From the NCBI RefSeq assembly GCF_001685355.1, contig NZ_CP016438.1, positions 4,402,001 to 4,466,000 of the forward strand: 64,000 nt of DNA. Reading direction: 5' to 3'. Origin of the DNA: Streptomyces lincolnensis (GTDB lineage: Bacteria > Actinomycetota > Actinomycetes > Streptomycetales > Streptomycetaceae). Made by a program: the position numbers and the translations under genes. Numbering within the stretch: position 1 is the stretch's first letter; the number at the start of each line of letters is the position of its first letter. Positions 8,148 to 17,636 of this stretch are shown one piece after another. The notes beneath the pieces were generated by a model. The model searched no databases. It had not been told where the DNA came from and was given only the letters and a program-made list of their open reading frames with translations.

Positions 8148-10733
8148 TCAGTCCAGCACCGGCAGCAGCTCCGGCAGATGCCCGTCCGACACGGTCGCCG
8201 CACGCTGCCGCTCCTCGGACACCTCCCCGTAGAGCGTGGTGCGCGGCCTGGCCGGCCGTCCGGCCGCGTCCGCCACGGCGATCAGGTCCTTGACCGACTT
8301 GTACGAGCCGTAGGAGGAGCCCGCCATCCGGGAGATCGTCTCCTCCATCAGCGTGCCGCCGAGGTCGTTGGCGCCCGAGCGGAGCATCTCGGCGGCCCCC
8401 TCCGTGCCCAGCTTCACCCAGCTGGTCTGGATGTTGGGGATGTACGGGTGCAGCAGCAGCCGGGCCATCGCCGTCACCGCCCGGTTGTCCCGCATCGTCG
8501 GGCCCGGGCGGGCGATGCCCGCCAGGTAGACCGGCGCGTTGGTGTGGATGAAGGGCAGCGTCACGAACTCCGTGAAACCGCCGGTGCGCTGCTGGATGCC
8601 GGCGAGGGTCCTGAGGTGCCCGAGCCAGTGCCGGGGCTGGTCGACATGGCCGTACATCATCGTCGAGCTCGACCGGATGCCCAGCTCGTGGGCCGTCGTG
8701 ACGACCTCGATCCAGGTCGCCGTGGGCAGCTTGCCCTTGGTCAGGATCCAGCGGACCTCGTCGTCCAGGATCTCGGCGGCCGTGCCGGGGATCGAGTCGA
8801 GCCCGGCCTCCTTCGCCGCGGTCAGCCACTCACGGATGGACATGCCGGTGCGGGTGGCGCCGTTGACGACCTCCATGGGCGAGAAGGCGTGCACATGCAT
8901 GCCCGGCACCCGCTCCTTCACCGCCTTCGCGATGTCGAAGTACGCCGTCCCGGGCAGGTCGGGATGGATGCCGCCCTGCATGCACACCTCCACCGCGCCC
9001 ACCTCCCAGGCCTGCTGGGCGCGGTCGGCGACCTGGTCCAGGGAGAGGGTGTAGGCGTCGGCGTCCGTCCTGCGCTGCGCGAAGGCGCAGAAACGGCAGC
9101 CGGTGTAGCAGACGTTGGTGAAGTTGATGTTCCGCGTGACGATGTACGTCACGTCGTCGCCGTTCACCGACCTGCGCACGTCGTCCGCGATCCGCGTGAG
9201 CGCGTCCAGCGCCGGACCGTCGGCGTGAAGCAGCGCCAGCGCCTCCTCGTCGGTCAGCTTCGTCGGGTCGTCGGCGGCGGTCGCGAGGGCCTGGCGTACG
9301 TCGGTGTCGATGCGCTCGGGCACCATGCCGGGCGCGGCCGCCTCGCGCAGGGCGCCCCAGTCGCCGTAGACCTCGTCGAAGTCGTCGCGGCGGTCGGAGG
9401 TGCGGCCGTCGGTGTCGATGGTGCGGTGCAGGTCCGTACGGCCGGTGGACTCGAAGACCTCCTCGGGCTCCTGCCACGGCCGGCCCTCGACGGTCGCGTC
9501 CGGGAGGGCGAGGCCGGTCTCCGGGTCCGCGAGCGCCGCCACGTGCGGCCTCAGCCGCGGGTCCAGCCAGGGCTCGCCGCGCCGGACGAACTCGGGGTAC
9601 ACGCACAGCCGTTCCCGCAGCTCGAACCCGGCGGCGCGGGAGCGCTCGGCGAGTTCCTCGATCTGCGGCCAGGGGCGCTCGGGGTTGACGTGGTCGATGG
9701 TGAGGGGCGAGACCCCGCCCCAGTCGTCGATACCCGCGCCGATGAGCCGCTCGTACTCGGAGTCGACCAGGTTCGGCGGGGCCTGGATGCAGCCGCTCGG
9801 GCCCATGATCAGGCGGGCGACGGCGACCGTGGCGACCAGTTCGTCCAGTTCCGCGTCGGGCATGCCGCGCATCGCGGTGTCCGGCTTGGCGCGGAAGTTC
9901 TGGATGATCAGTTCCTGGATGCCGTGGTAGGCGCGGGATATCCGGCGCAGCGCGAAGAGCGACTCGGCGCGCTCCTCGTACGTCTCGCCGATGCCGATCA
10001 GGACACCGCTGGTGAAGGGCACCGACGAGCGGCCGGCGTCCTCCAGGACGCGCAGCCGGACCGCCGGTTCCTTGTCCGGGGAACCGTGGTGCGGGCCGCC
10101 CGGCTCGGACCACAGGCGGGTCGCGGTGGTCTCCAGCATCATGCCCATGGACGGGGCGACCGGCTTGAGCCGCTGGAAGTCGGTCCAGGTCATGACACCC
10201 GGGTTGAGGTGGGGCAGCAGCCCCGTCTCCTCCAGGATGCGGATGGAGATCGCGCGGACGTAGGCGATGGTGTCGTCGTAGCCGTGCGCGTCGAGCCACT
10301 CGCGCGCCTCCGGCCAGCGGTCCTCCGGCTTGTCGCCGAGCGTGATCAGGGCTTCCTTGCAGCCCAGGGCGGCGCCCTTGCGGGCGATGTCGAGCACCTC
10401 GTCCGGGGACATGAACATCCCGTGCCCGGCCCGGCGCAGCTTGCCGGGCACGGTGACGAAGGTGCAGTAGTGGCACTTGTCCCGGCACAGCCGGGTGAGG
10501 GGGATGAAGACGCTCTTCGAGTACGTGATGACGCCGGGCCGGCCCGCCTGTTCGAGCCCCGCGTCCCTGACGCGGGCGGCGGACGCGGTGAGGTCCTCCA
10601 GGGCCGCGCCGCGGGCCTGGAGCAGCACGGCCGCCTCGGAGGCGTCGAGAGCGACGCCGTCCCGAGCGCGTTTCAGAGCGCGACGCATGGAGTTCTCGGT
10701 GGGGCCGGTTCCGGAGGTCGCGGGAGTCGTCAT
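8148..10733 (-). CDS. fbiC: FO synthase (7,8-didemethyl-8-hydroxy-5-deazariboflavin synthase), bifunctional
   Basis: 861 residues from ATG 10733. Two radical-SAM halves are fused, as in actinobacterial FbiC. The N-terminal CofG-like half has CRDKCHYC (about residue 84) and the C-terminal CofH-like half has CYTGCRFC (about 545), each the CxxxCxxC cluster ligand set. The enzyme joins tyrosine to 5-amino-6-ribitylaminouracil to make FO, the chromophore of coenzyme F420. The ten or so F420- or flavin-type enzymes in this window are potential users. It stands alone on the minus strand; no other fbi gene is nearby. Confidence 0.97.
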   Translation of the reverse strand: MTTPATSGTGPTENSMRRALKRARDGVALDASEAAVLLQARGAALEDLTASAARVRDAGLEQAGRPGVITYSKSVFIPLTRLCRDKCHYCTFVTVPGKLRRAGHGMFMSPDEVLDIARKGAALGCKEALITLGDKPEDRWPEAREWLDAHGYDDTIAYVRAISIRILEETGLLPHLNPGVMTWTDFQRLKPVAPSMGMMLETTATRLWSEPGGPHHGSPDKEPAVRLRVLEDAGRSSVPFTSGVLIGIGETYEERAESLFALRRISRAYHGIQELIIQNFRAKPDTAMRGMPDAELDELVATVAVARLIMGPSGCIQAPPNLVDSEYERLIGAGIDDWGGVSPLTIDHVNPERPWPQIEELAERSRAAGFELRERLCVYPEFVRRGEPWLDPRLRPHVAALADPETGLALPDATVEGRPWQEPEEVFESTGRTDLHRTIDTDGRTSDRRDDFDEVYGDWGALREAAAPGMVPERIDTDVRQALATAADDPTKLTDEEALALLHADGPALDALTRIADDVRRSVNGDDVTYIVTRNINFTNVCYTGCRFCAFAQRRTDADAYTLSLDQVADRAQQAWEVGAVEVCMQGGIHPDLPGTAYFDIAKAVKERVPGMHVHAFSPMEVVNGATRTGMSIREWLTAAKEAGLDSIPGTAAEILDDEVRWILTKGKLPTATWIEVVTTAHELGIRSSSTMMYGHVDQPRHWLGHLRTLAGIQQRTGGFTEFVTLPFIHTNAPVYLAGIARPGPTMRDNRAVTAMARLLLHPYIPNIQTSWVKLGTEGAAEMLRSGANDLGGTLMEETISRMAGSSYGSYKSVKDLIAVADAAGRPARPRTTLYGEVSEERQRAATVSDGHLPELLPVLD

Positions 10734-10800
10734 CCTTCGAGCATACGGAGGGGCTCCGCCGGTTCAGCAGGGTCGGGGGTCTGGGGGCATACGGTCGTGA

Positions 10801-10848
10801 GTCGCTGCGGGCTCTCCGTGGCTGGTCGCGCAGTTCCCCGCGCCCCTG
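10801..10848. repeat. Streptomyces short interspersed repeat
   Basis: Contains GCTGGTCGCGCAGTTCCCCG followed by CGCCCCT, which I recognise as a very common intergenic repeat of Streptomyces chromosomes. A variant in the opposite orientation is at 27341-27395. It sits between fbiC and the LLM gene. Confidence 0.75.
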
Positions 10849-10870
10849 GGGTGGGGCACGGCACCCTCGG

Positions 10871-11716
10871 CTACACGTACGCCGCGCACTCGTCCAACAC
10901 CCGCAGCACCTCCGCCTCCCCCGCCGGAGGCAACTGCACCACGACCTCCTCGATGCCCAGGTCGGCGTAGTACGCCAGCTTGCCCGGCGACGGATGAACC
11001 GCGTACGGCACGATCTGGAGGGCCGCCGCATCCCGCCCCGCGTCGGCCCACACGCCCCGCAGCACCGGCAGCGACTCGGACAGGCCGCGCCCCCCGATGG
11101 GCAGCCACCCGTCGGCGTACTCGCTGATGTGCGCGAACAGCTTCGGACCCGCGGCCCCGCCGATCAGCGTCCGCGGCCCGACGACCGGACCCCGCGGCTT
11201 CTGTGCGGGCTTGGGGTAGGCGTCGCTGGCCCGTACGCTCCCGAACTCCCCGTCGTAGGCGGTGGGTTCCTCCGTCCACAGGGCCCGCATCAGCGCCATC
11301 CGGTCCCGCACGAGCTCGCGCCGGGTGCGCCACTGAACGCCGTGGTCGGCGGCCTCCTCCACGTTCCAGCCGAAGCCGAGGCCGAGCGTGAAGCGGCCGC
11401 CGCTGAGGTGGTCCAGCGTCGCGACCTGCTTGGCGAGGTCGATCGGGTCGTGCTGGGCGACGAGCGTGATACCCGTGCCGAGGCCGAGCCGCTCGGTGAC
11501 CGCGGCGGCCTGGCCGAGCGCCACGAAGGGGTCGAGGGTACGGCCGTACTCGGGCGGCAGGTCGCCGCCCGCCGGGTACGGGCTGGTCCGCTCGACCGGG
11601 ATGTGCGTGTGCTCGGGCAGATAGAGACCGGCGAACCCGCGTTCCTCCAGCTCACGGGCGAGCCGGGTCGGGGTGATCGTCTCGTCGGTGAGGAAGATCG
11701 TCACGGAGATGCGCAT
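10871..11716 (-). CDS. LLM-class F420-dependent oxidoreductase
   Basis: 281 residues from ATG 11716. Luciferase-like TIM barrel with RISVTIFLTDETITPTRLA at the N-terminus, the LPEHTHIP segment (residues 33-40), the DHLSGGRFTLGLGFGWN cofactor loop near 100-120, and a C-terminal Gly-rich phosphate-binding segment (GPRTLIGGAAG). It matches the F420-dependent subgroup that shuttles hydride between F420H2 and an organic substrate. The substrate is not predictable. A TetR-type palindrome lies 36 bases upstream (11752-11767), shared with the divergent PHP gene. Confidence 0.85.
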   Translation of the reverse strand: MRISVTIFLTDETITPTRLARELEERGFAGLYLPEHTHIPVERTSPYPAGGDLPPEYGRTLDPFVALGQAAAVTERLGLGTGITLVAQHDPIDLAKQVATLDHLSGGRFTLGLGFGWNVEEAADHGVQWRTRRELVRDRMALMRALWTEEPTAYDGEFGSVRASDAYPKPAQKPRGPVVGPRTLIGGAAGPKLFAHISEYADGWLPIGGRGLSESLPVLRGVWADAGRDAAALQIVPYAVHPSPGKLAYYADLGIEEVVVQLPPAGEAEVLRVLDECAAYV

Positions 11717-11751
11717 GGTTCATCTGTACCGGCCCGGGGGCGAGATGTCCA

Positions 11752-11767
11752 TACCGACTGGTCGGTA
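11752..11767. promoter_or_regulatory. TetR-type operator palindrome
   Basis: TACCGAC-TG-GTCGGTA: perfect 7-base arms around two bases, in the divergent promoter region of the LLM gene and the PHP phosphoesterase gene. Spacing and symmetry fit a TetR-family dimer. No regulator gene is adjacent. Confidence 0.55.
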
Positions 11768-11858
11768 ATGGTGTCGGGCCGGCCGGTGACGGCATCCGAC
11801 TCCCGCCAATTCCCTGACTGTTGACGGCAGTTCACCCCCACTGGGCACACTGCTCCGC

Positions 11859-13403
11859 ATGTGTGACGACGACGCGAGACCTGAATCGAGCCTGGGAAGA
11901 CGCACACTGTTCGTGACGAGTGCCGCCGCCGCGCTTACGTTGGGAAGCGTGAGCTTCGCTTCAGCGGACGACGCGGCAGACGCGGCCGACGGGAGCCAGG
12001 AGACGAGGACGCTGCGGGGCACCCTGCCCACCGGCTCCCCCGACTTCGTGTACGTGCCCGTCGAGGTCCCCGCCGGTGTGCGGGAGATCAAGGTGGCGTA
12101 CACCTACGACCGGCCTGCCGTCCCCGCGGGCACGGCGGGCAACGCCCTCGACATCGGCATCTTCGACGAGCGCGGCACCGACCTGGGCGGCCGGGGCTTC
12201 CGCGGCTGGTCCGGGGGCGCCCGCACCGAGTTCTTCCTGCGCGCCGACGACGCGACACCGGGCTACATCCCCGGCCCGGTGCGCGAGGGCACCTGGCACA
12301 TCGCGCTCGGCCCCTACACCGTCGCCCCGCAGGGCCTGTCGTACGAGATCACGGTCACGCTCACCTACGGCGAGCCGGGCCGGACCGTACCCCCGAAGTA
12401 CCCGCCGTCCCGGGCCAGGGGGCGGGGCCGGGCCTGGTACCGCGGCGACTGCCACCTGCACTCCTGGTACTCCGACGGCCGCCGCACCCCGGCGGAGATC
12501 GCGGCCCTCGCACGGGCGGCGGGCCTGGACTTCATCAACTCCTCGGAGCACAACACGCACGCGGCCCACCCGCACTGGGCGGACCTGGCCGGCGACGACC
12601 TGCTGATCATGCTCGGCGAGGAGATCACGACCCGCAACGGCCATGTGGTGGCCCTCGGCACCGACCCCGGCACCTTCGTCGACTGGCGCTACCGGGCCCG
12701 CGACAACCGCTTCGGCCGCTTCGCCCGCCAGATCCGCCGCGCCGGGGGCCTGGTCGTCCCGGCCCATCCGCACGCCACCTGTATCGGCTGCAACTGGAAG
12801 TTCGGCTTCGGTGAGGCGGACGCCGTCGAGGTGTGGAACGGGCCCTACACGCCCGACGACGAGGTGGCCCTCGCCGACTGGGACGGCATGCTCGTCGCGT
12901 CCGTGCGGGAGGGCGGCGGCGGCCGGGACTGGATCCCCGCGATGGGCAGCAGCGACGCCCACCGGGATCCGGACGCGGTCGGCTCCCCGCAGACGGTGGT
13001 GCTGGCCGACGACCTGACCCGCGAGGCGATCCAGGAGGGCATCCGGGCGGGCCGCTCGTACGTCGCCGAGTCCAAGAACGTCTCCGTGTCCTTCACCGCC
13101 ACCGCCGGTCCCGGCCAACATGCCGACATCGGCGGCCGGTTGGAGGTCTCCCCCGACACCCCCGTGACCGTCCGCGCGGAGGTGACGGGCGCGCCGCGGT
13201 GCGTGGTGCGGTTCGTCACCGACCAGGGGGTGCTGTTCACCGGCGCGCCACTGCCGGTCGCGGGGGCGGGGGTCGTGGAGTGGCGTACGACGCCGTCCTA
13301 CGCGGCTTATGTGCGCGCGGAGTTGCGGCACGAGACGGCGGCGGGGCCGTTGCCGGGGGCATTGGCGGCGTTCACGAACCCGATCTTCCTGGGGCGGCGG
13401 TGA
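11859..13403 (+). CDS. Tat-exported CehA/McbA-family PHP metallohydrolase
   Basis: 514 residues. The N-terminus has a twin-arginine signal (SLGRRTLFVTSAAAALTL). A beta-sandwich pre-domain (about 50-190) precedes a PHP domain with metal-ligand motif GDCHLHSWYSDG near residue 203, SSEHNTH (about 229), GEEITTRNGHVVALG, PAHPHA (about 306) and SSDAHRDPD (about 367). A C-terminal beta domain (about 405-514) ends the protein. PHP proteins hydrolyse phosphoesters using bound Zn, Fe or Mn; CehA/McbA relatives include carbamate hydrolases. Extracellular action is expected. It may share the 11752-11767 operator with the LLM gene. Confidence 0.88.
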   Translation: MCDDDARPESSLGRRTLFVTSAAAALTLGSVSFASADDAADAADGSQETRTLRGTLPTGSPDFVYVPVEVPAGVREIKVAYTYDRPAVPAGTAGNALDIGIFDERGTDLGGRGFRGWSGGARTEFFLRADDATPGYIPGPVREGTWHIALGPYTVAPQGLSYEITVTLTYGEPGRTVPPKYPPSRARGRGRAWYRGDCHLHSWYSDGRRTPAEIAALARAAGLDFINSSEHNTHAAHPHWADLAGDDLLIMLGEEITTRNGHVVALGTDPGTFVDWRYRARDNRFGRFARQIRRAGGLVVPAHPHATCIGCNWKFGFGEADAVEVWNGPYTPDDEVALADWDGMLVASVREGGGGRDWIPAMGSSDAHRDPDAVGSPQTVVLADDLTREAIQEGIRAGRSYVAESKNVSVSFTATAGPGQHADIGGRLEVSPDTPVTVRAEVTGAPRCVVRFVTDQGVLFTGAPLPVAGAGVVEWRTTPSYAAYVRAELRHETAAGPLPGALAAFTNPIFLGRR

Positions 13404-13409
13404 GAGGGC

Positions 13410-13811
13410 TCACCGCCGGGCGCGGGAGTCCCGGCGCAGGCCGATCAGTTCGGTGACGGTGTCCAGCCAGCGGGCCGTGCGGGCGTCGCCGTCCTGACCG
13501 GGGGCGCCCTGCGCGGCCTGTGTGGCCTGTACGGCCGTCTCCAGCCAGTCCCGCAGCAGCGCCGACGCCTCCGGCGAGGGAAGCGGCTCCGACAGCTCGG
13601 CCGCGTAGGCGAGTCCGCCCGAGCGGACGATCTCGGCGACGAAGTGCAGGGACCGGGGCACGACGCCGAGCCGGTCCAGTGTCACGGCCGCCGCGACGGC
13701 ACCGTCCCCGAACAGGGCGGTACGAAAGGCGTCCTGGGTCAGGCCGTAGCGCAGCAGGACGGGGATGTCGGTGGCGGCGAGGAGCTCGTCGTCGGTGCGG
13801 GTGGGTGGCAT
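13410..13811 (-). CDS. Conserved hypothetical protein
   Basis: 133 residues from ATG 13811. Predicted all-helical and soluble, with no signal peptide or recognised motif (DELLAATDIPVLLRYGLTQ near the N-terminus). The only cysteine-free, acidic-helix pattern visible gives no functional clue. It ends six bases from the convergent PHP gene stop and lies just downstream of the I42 lipoprotein gene on the same strand, so it could be the last gene of that operon. Confidence 0.7.
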   Translation of the reverse strand: MPPTRTDDELLAATDIPVLLRYGLTQDAFRTALFGDGAVAAAVTLDRLGVVPRSLHFVAEIVRSGGLAYAAELSEPLPSPEASALLRDWLETAVQATQAAQGAPGQDGDARTARWLDTVTELIGLRRDSRARR

Positions 13812-13834
13812 CGGGGCCTCTGTTCCGGTCCGGG

Positions 13835-14332
13835 TCAGCGGACGGTGATCTCGTACACGAAGTACTCCACGCGGTCGTCCGGTGCGCCGGTGGCCGTCGG
13901 GACGGGGCTCGCGGCGGGGGCGCCGCTGGGGGCGGGCGAGGCGGTGGCCGCGTCCACGTCGTCGGCGCCGTGGCAGAAGCCGTTGGGGCAGTGGAGCAGC
14001 TTCACGGTGGCCTTGCCCGCCTTCACCCCGGTGAAGTCGAAGTACTCCATGCCGTCGTCGCCGGCGTCGGTGTCCTCCCGCTTGCCGCCGTCGTCGAGGA
14101 CGGCCGGGTCCGGCTTCGGGTCGGCGAGGTACCAGTTCTCGCCCATGGCCGAGCTGGCCGGGACCTCAAGGGTGAAGTCCTCGCCGGCGTCGACCGTGAT
14201 GGCCCGGTCCTGGGTGCCGTAGGTCGTGGAGCCGGAACCGGAGTCGGAGGATCCGCAGGCCGTCAGGGCGAGGGCCAGTGCGGCCACGACGGCCGGTCGG
14301 CGAACCGCGGTGGGAGTACGCAAGGTCAGCAT
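13835..14332 (-). CDS. Lipoprotein with I42/chagasin-like cysteine protease inhibitor domain
   Basis: 165 residues from ATG 14332, eleven bases past the stop of the peptidase-like gene. The lipobox is ALALTACGSS, so the mature protein is lipidated and extracytoplasmic. The domain shows the I42 pattern: ITVDAGEDFTLEVPAS, a BC loop SAMGENWYL in the place of NPTTGYxW, and a final strand VEYFVYEITV. The FG loop region carries HCPNGFCHG, a likely disulfide, instead of RPW. Chagasin-fold proteins block papain-like enzymes. Its position directly behind a papain-like gene suggests it protects the cell from that partner (inference). Confidence 0.75.
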   Translation of the reverse strand: MLTLRTPTAVRRPAVVAALALALTACGSSDSGSGSTTYGTQDRAITVDAGEDFTLEVPASSAMGENWYLADPKPDPAVLDDGGKREDTDAGDDGMEYFDFTGVKAGKATVKLLHCPNGFCHGADDVDAATASPAPSGAPAASPVPTATGAPDDRVEYFVYEITVR

Positions 14333-14343
14333 GGTCAGCAAGG

Positions 14344-15897
14344 TCAGTCCTGCTCGATGTAGACACGGTTGACGTTGTCGAAGCGGTCGTCGCTGGCCGC
14401 GCTGAGGTCGCCCTTGACGAAGTCCTCCTCGCTGACCCAGGTGGTGGTGCCCCACGGGTTGTAGACCTGGAGCATGTTCCCCTCCTGGCCGACGATCATC
14501 ATGCCGTGGCCGACCCAGTCGCCGTTCTCGTCCTTGCCCTCGACGTTGATGGGCACGGGCTTGCCCTCGGCGACGGACTTCTCGATGTCGGTCAGGACGT
14601 CACGGCGGTCGTCGGCGCCGTCCATGTCCTGCGAATCGTAGGAGTCGCCGGTGTGCGGGCTGAGCTCCTTGTCGGAGATCTCCACCTGCCCCTCGGAGTC
14701 CATGCCGGCCGGCTTGCGGTCCCAGAGCCAGCCCTCGTTGGAACCGTCGCCCTCCTCGTGCATCCGCATCTGCTCGTCGGTGAGCCGCTCACGGAAGGCG
14801 TCCGGGGAGTCGTCGGTGCCGTCGGGGCCGCCGGTGAGTTCGAGGGCGTACACCGGGTCGACCATGGCGCGGGCGGTGACGGTGGAGGACGGCACACAAG
14901 TGGCCCCGTCCTGACTCCAGTTCTCGTCGCCGTAGGTCTGCCGTTCCTGTCCCGTACCGGAGTTGGTGGTGACCGGCGCCAGGTGCTCGCGCAGCCACTC
15001 CTCGTCCCTGCCGTGGATCTTCCCGCCGAACTCCTCGACCTCCTTCACGGAGTACCCCGCGGCGAGCGCCTTCATCAGGTACGCCCGCTCCTGCGGGGTC
15101 GCGGCGTCGGCCAACAGCCGCTCCATCCGGGCGCGTTCGCCCGGCGGCAGGCTCTCCATGCGCTGTCCGGCGCGTTCGAGGTCGTTGGCGGTGAGGATCT
15201 CGTTCAGCTCGGGGTCGCCGCCGACGTTGCTGGTGTCGGCGAGCATGAGCCGGTCCACGGCCGTGAGGTCGTCGGTCTTCAGCTTCCCGGCGCGGGCCTC
15301 GGCGGCCCACTTGTTGAGGTCGCGGGCGGCGGCACGGGCCGCGTCGTCGGCGGCGACGGCCGCCTTGTGCATCAGGTCGACGCCGTCGGCGGCGATGAAC
15401 CGGGCCGTCAGCCGGTCGTTCTCCTCGCCGTCGTCCTCGTGCATGTCGTCGAAGAACCCGTCCCGCCCACCGAGCCGGCTCCTGGCGTCGTTCAGCTTCG
15501 TACGACCGTCGCCGTCCTGCTTCTGCGCGTCCTTGACGGCGTCCGCCAGCACGGTGAGCGCGCGGGCGCCGCCCTGGAAGGCCTCGGTGAGCTGAAGCAC
15601 GGCACGGGCGGCCGCGGACACGGCGTCCTGCGCCAGCACGCTGGTGTCGCCGACCCACACGTCCGAGATCCCCCGGGTGGCGACGCGATCCACCCGGTCG
15701 TACAGGTTCCCGGCGTCGTCGACCTGCTCGCGGTACCGCTTCCCGAGCGATTCCAGCGTGACCGGATCCCCCTCGGGCGCGGCCACACCGAGGGCCTGGT
15801 CGATCAGATCCAGCAACGCGTTCTTGCTGTCGGCCTTGGGGATGCTCTCGCACAGGCCGGTCAGCTTCGCACGACGCCCGGTCGTGGACTCCGTCAT
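14344..15897 (-). CDS. Papain-like (C1/C39-type) cysteine peptidase-domain protein with long helical N-terminus
   Basis: 517 residues from ATG 15897, ten bases after the upstream gene. The first 300 residues are alanine-rich helices, like WXG/LXG-type export domains; no signal peptide is visible. The C-terminal part has WSQDGATCVPSS at about 328-339, where Gln and Cys are spaced as oxyanion Gln and nucleophile, then GHGMMIVGQEG (about 463) and YNPWGTTTWVSEEDF (about 477). This gives a full Gln/Cys/His/Asn set. I infer a cysteine peptidase effector exported by a type VII-like route. No T7SS core gene is in the window. Confidence 0.7.
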   Translation of the reverse strand: MTESTTGRRAKLTGLCESIPKADSKNALLDLIDQALGVAAPEGDPVTLESLGKRYREQVDDAGNLYDRVDRVATRGISDVWVGDTSVLAQDAVSAAARAVLQLTEAFQGGARALTVLADAVKDAQKQDGDGRTKLNDARSRLGGRDGFFDDMHEDDGEENDRLTARFIAADGVDLMHKAAVAADDAARAAARDLNKWAAEARAGKLKTDDLTAVDRLMLADTSNVGGDPELNEILTANDLERAGQRMESLPPGERARMERLLADAATPQERAYLMKALAAGYSVKEVEEFGGKIHGRDEEWLREHLAPVTTNSGTGQERQTYGDENWSQDGATCVPSSTVTARAMVDPVYALELTGGPDGTDDSPDAFRERLTDEQMRMHEEGDGSNEGWLWDRKPAGMDSEGQVEISDKELSPHTGDSYDSQDMDGADDRRDVLTDIEKSVAEGKPVPINVEGKDENGDWVGHGMMIVGQEGNMLQVYNPWGTTTWVSEEDFVKGDLSAASDDRFDNVNRVYIEQD

Positions 15898-15907
15898 GCC
15901 CGGCCCC

Positions 15908-16318
15908 TCAGTAGTCGGAGAGGGCCGAGGGACGCTCGGCGTAGGTGGGCATGGTGGTCAGGTGGCTGTCACCGGCCGGGGCGGGACCGGTCGTCAGCGA
16001 GCCGTTCCCGGTGTCCACGGCGGCCGCCCGCGTCGAGACGAGCGAGTCGCTGCCCGCGTACGCCCCCTTCGCCAGGTGCACCTTGTCCGCCAGCTCGTGC
16101 AGGGCGTCCCGCACGGTGCGGGTCTCCGCCTCCCACGCGGCCGCGAACGCGTTGAACGCCGCGGCGGAGTCCTCACCGCCGAGCGCGTCCTGCGTGTAAC
16201 ACGCCGCCGGCTCCACGGCCCTGCGGATCCTCTCCGCGTCGTCCCCACAGCCGTCCAACTCCTTGGCCGGCCCCGACATCCTCGCCGTCGCTACCCGGTA
16301 CCCCTGCCCAGCGGCCAT
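15908..16318 (-). CDS. Small helical WXG100/ESAT-6-like partner protein
   Basis: 136 residues from ATG 16318 (GGGGGACGG upstream); a longer in-frame start at 16342 lacks a ribosome binding site. Two helices (residues about 10-40 and 45-90) are separated by a turn, and AFAAAWEAETRTVRDALHELAD gives the W-containing helical hairpin common in T7SS chaperone-like partners. The C-terminal 40 residues are Ser/Thr/Pro-rich. It is the first gene of the three-gene set with the cysteine peptidase and I42 lipoprotein. Confidence 0.6.
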   Translation of the reverse strand: MAAGQGYRVATARMSGPAKELDGCGDDAERIRRAVEPAACYTQDALGGEDSAAAFNAFAAAWEAETRTVRDALHELADKVHLAKGAYAGSDSLVSTRAAAVDTGNGSLTTGPAPAGDSHLTTMPTYAERPSALSDY

Positions 16319-16535
16319 CGCCGTCCCCCGTCCCCGTCCCACCGAACCGTCAACTCGCCCCCCACCAACTGCAAACGGCGAGCAAAGCGATCAAGCCGAC
16401 GGGAGGCTAACATGCGCCGCGGTGGCCGGATCGGGTGGGTTACGGGGTGTGCACAGGGCTTGCACATGGCGGTCTCGCGGGGCGGGGTGGGGCTCGATTC
16501 GGTAGGCGGCTCGGGTCCGGGTGGGAAACTCGGAC

Positions 16536-17072
16536 ATGATTCACGACCTGGGGCTCACCCGCCGCCGTGGCACCACCCTCCTCGTCCCGATCCTGTCCGT
16601 CTTGTCCGTTGCTTTCCTCGTCGGATGCAGCAGCGAGTCCGATGACAGGGAGAAACCGCCGAGGGATCCCAAGCCGAGCGCTTCGCCCTCCGCAACAAGC
16701 GACCAGGCGAAGGCTCTGGAAAAGCAGGCGGAAGAGGCGCTGGGCATCGGGGAGGCGGACGATCCTGGCGACCTGTTCGTGGAGTCGGGACTGGAACGGG
16801 CAAGCGACGGAATCCACACCAACTCGGGCCTGTCGAGTGGCAGGTCCTACACACTGTCAGTCGTCTGCTCGGGAGAGGGCGCGGGAGAAGGAGAGGAAGA
16901 GGTCCGCCTCACCGTGACTGCGAAGCGCCCGACGCGGCAGACCGTGACGTGCGACAGCGTCCCGGTTCGTCAACGTATTACGGACGCCCCGGCACAGATC
17001 AGGATTGATGTCGATGGTCTGGCCGGATCATCCGGGACCGTTGGCTGGCGGATCGATGAACTGGCCAAGTAG
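16536..17072 (+). CDS. Putative lipoprotein
   Basis: 178 residues from ATG 16536; GTG 16521 would add five. A basic N-terminus (LTRRRGTTLL), a hydrophobic stretch and a lipobox (SVAFLVGCSS) indicate lipidation. A charged Pro/Ser linker precedes a small beta domain containing two cysteines (VVCSGEG, TVTCDSVP) that could form a disulfide. No family recognised. Its 3' end overlaps the convergent gene by 45 bases. Confidence 0.7.
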   Translation: MIHDLGLTRRRGTTLLVPILSVLSVAFLVGCSSESDDREKPPRDPKPSASPSATSDQAKALEKQAEEALGIGEADDPGDLFVESGLERASDGIHTNSGLSSGRSYTLSVVCSGEGAGEGEEEVRLTVTAKRPTRQTVTCDSVPVRQRITDAPAQIRIDVDGLAGSSGTVGWRIDELAK

Positions 17073-17636
17073 AGGTCTGGAGGTCGATGCTGCAACGGGC
17101 TTGACGATCACCGGGCAGGAGTTCCACAGCCTCACCCCGGCCACGATCAGTTCCCGTACCGCGCGCTGCTCCGCGGGAGTCCACTCGGCGCACTCACCCG
17201 CGAACAGCTTCTCGTAGGCGCTGTTGTGCACCACGCCCTGCTGGGGCAGCCGTCCGTGGACCTCGCCGAGCCCTCGGGCCAGATCCTCGAAGAAGTTCCA
17301 CGCCTCCAGCACGGCACCCGAGGGGACGCGTCGGCGCGCCGGATCCTCCAGCCAGTGCTGGACACGGGCGAGTTCCAGAGTGTCGGCCTCGGAAGTGACC
17401 GGCTTCCACCCCCGCCGGCTCGCGTACACCCGCGCCTGCCGAACGGTCACGAACACCGGTACGCGACGGCGACCGGCGTCCGCCAGCGCCACCACCTGAT
17501 CAGGTTCGTCACCCTCACCACCGACCCACAGAACCACCCCACCGCGACCGACCCCGCGTATCCGATACGCGTAGAGCCGCCCCCGCCCGCCATGGGGCCC
17601 GGCCCCGAACACATCTTCCTTCTCGGTCTTCGTCAC
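17028..17636 (-). CDS. Hypothetical protein, last gene of an overlapping cassette
   Basis: 202 residues from GTG 17636, which overlaps the TGA of the preceding small ORF by four bases. An N-terminal beta-rich part (LYAYRIRGVGRGGVVLWVGG) with PVFVTVRQARVYASRRGW is followed by a helical region (about 75-180). No signal peptide or known motif. The coupled start suggests co-translation with the tiny ORFs upstream. I cannot assign a function. Confidence 0.6.
   Translation of the reverse strand: MTKTEKEDVFGAGPHGGRGRLYAYRIRGVGRGGVVLWVGGEGDEPDQVVALADAGRRRVPVFVTVRQARVYASRRGWKPVTSEADTLELARVQHWLEDPARRRVPSGAVLEAWNFFEDLARGLGEVHGRLPQQGVVHNSAYEKLFAGECAEWTPAEQRAVRELIVAGVRLWNSCPVIVKPVAASTSRPLLGQFIDPPANGPG

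Noticed and set aside
7845..10970. 1,041-codon plus-strand frame opposite fbiC
   Set aside because: The opposite strand carries both radical-SAM motifs of fbiC, so this is a shadow.
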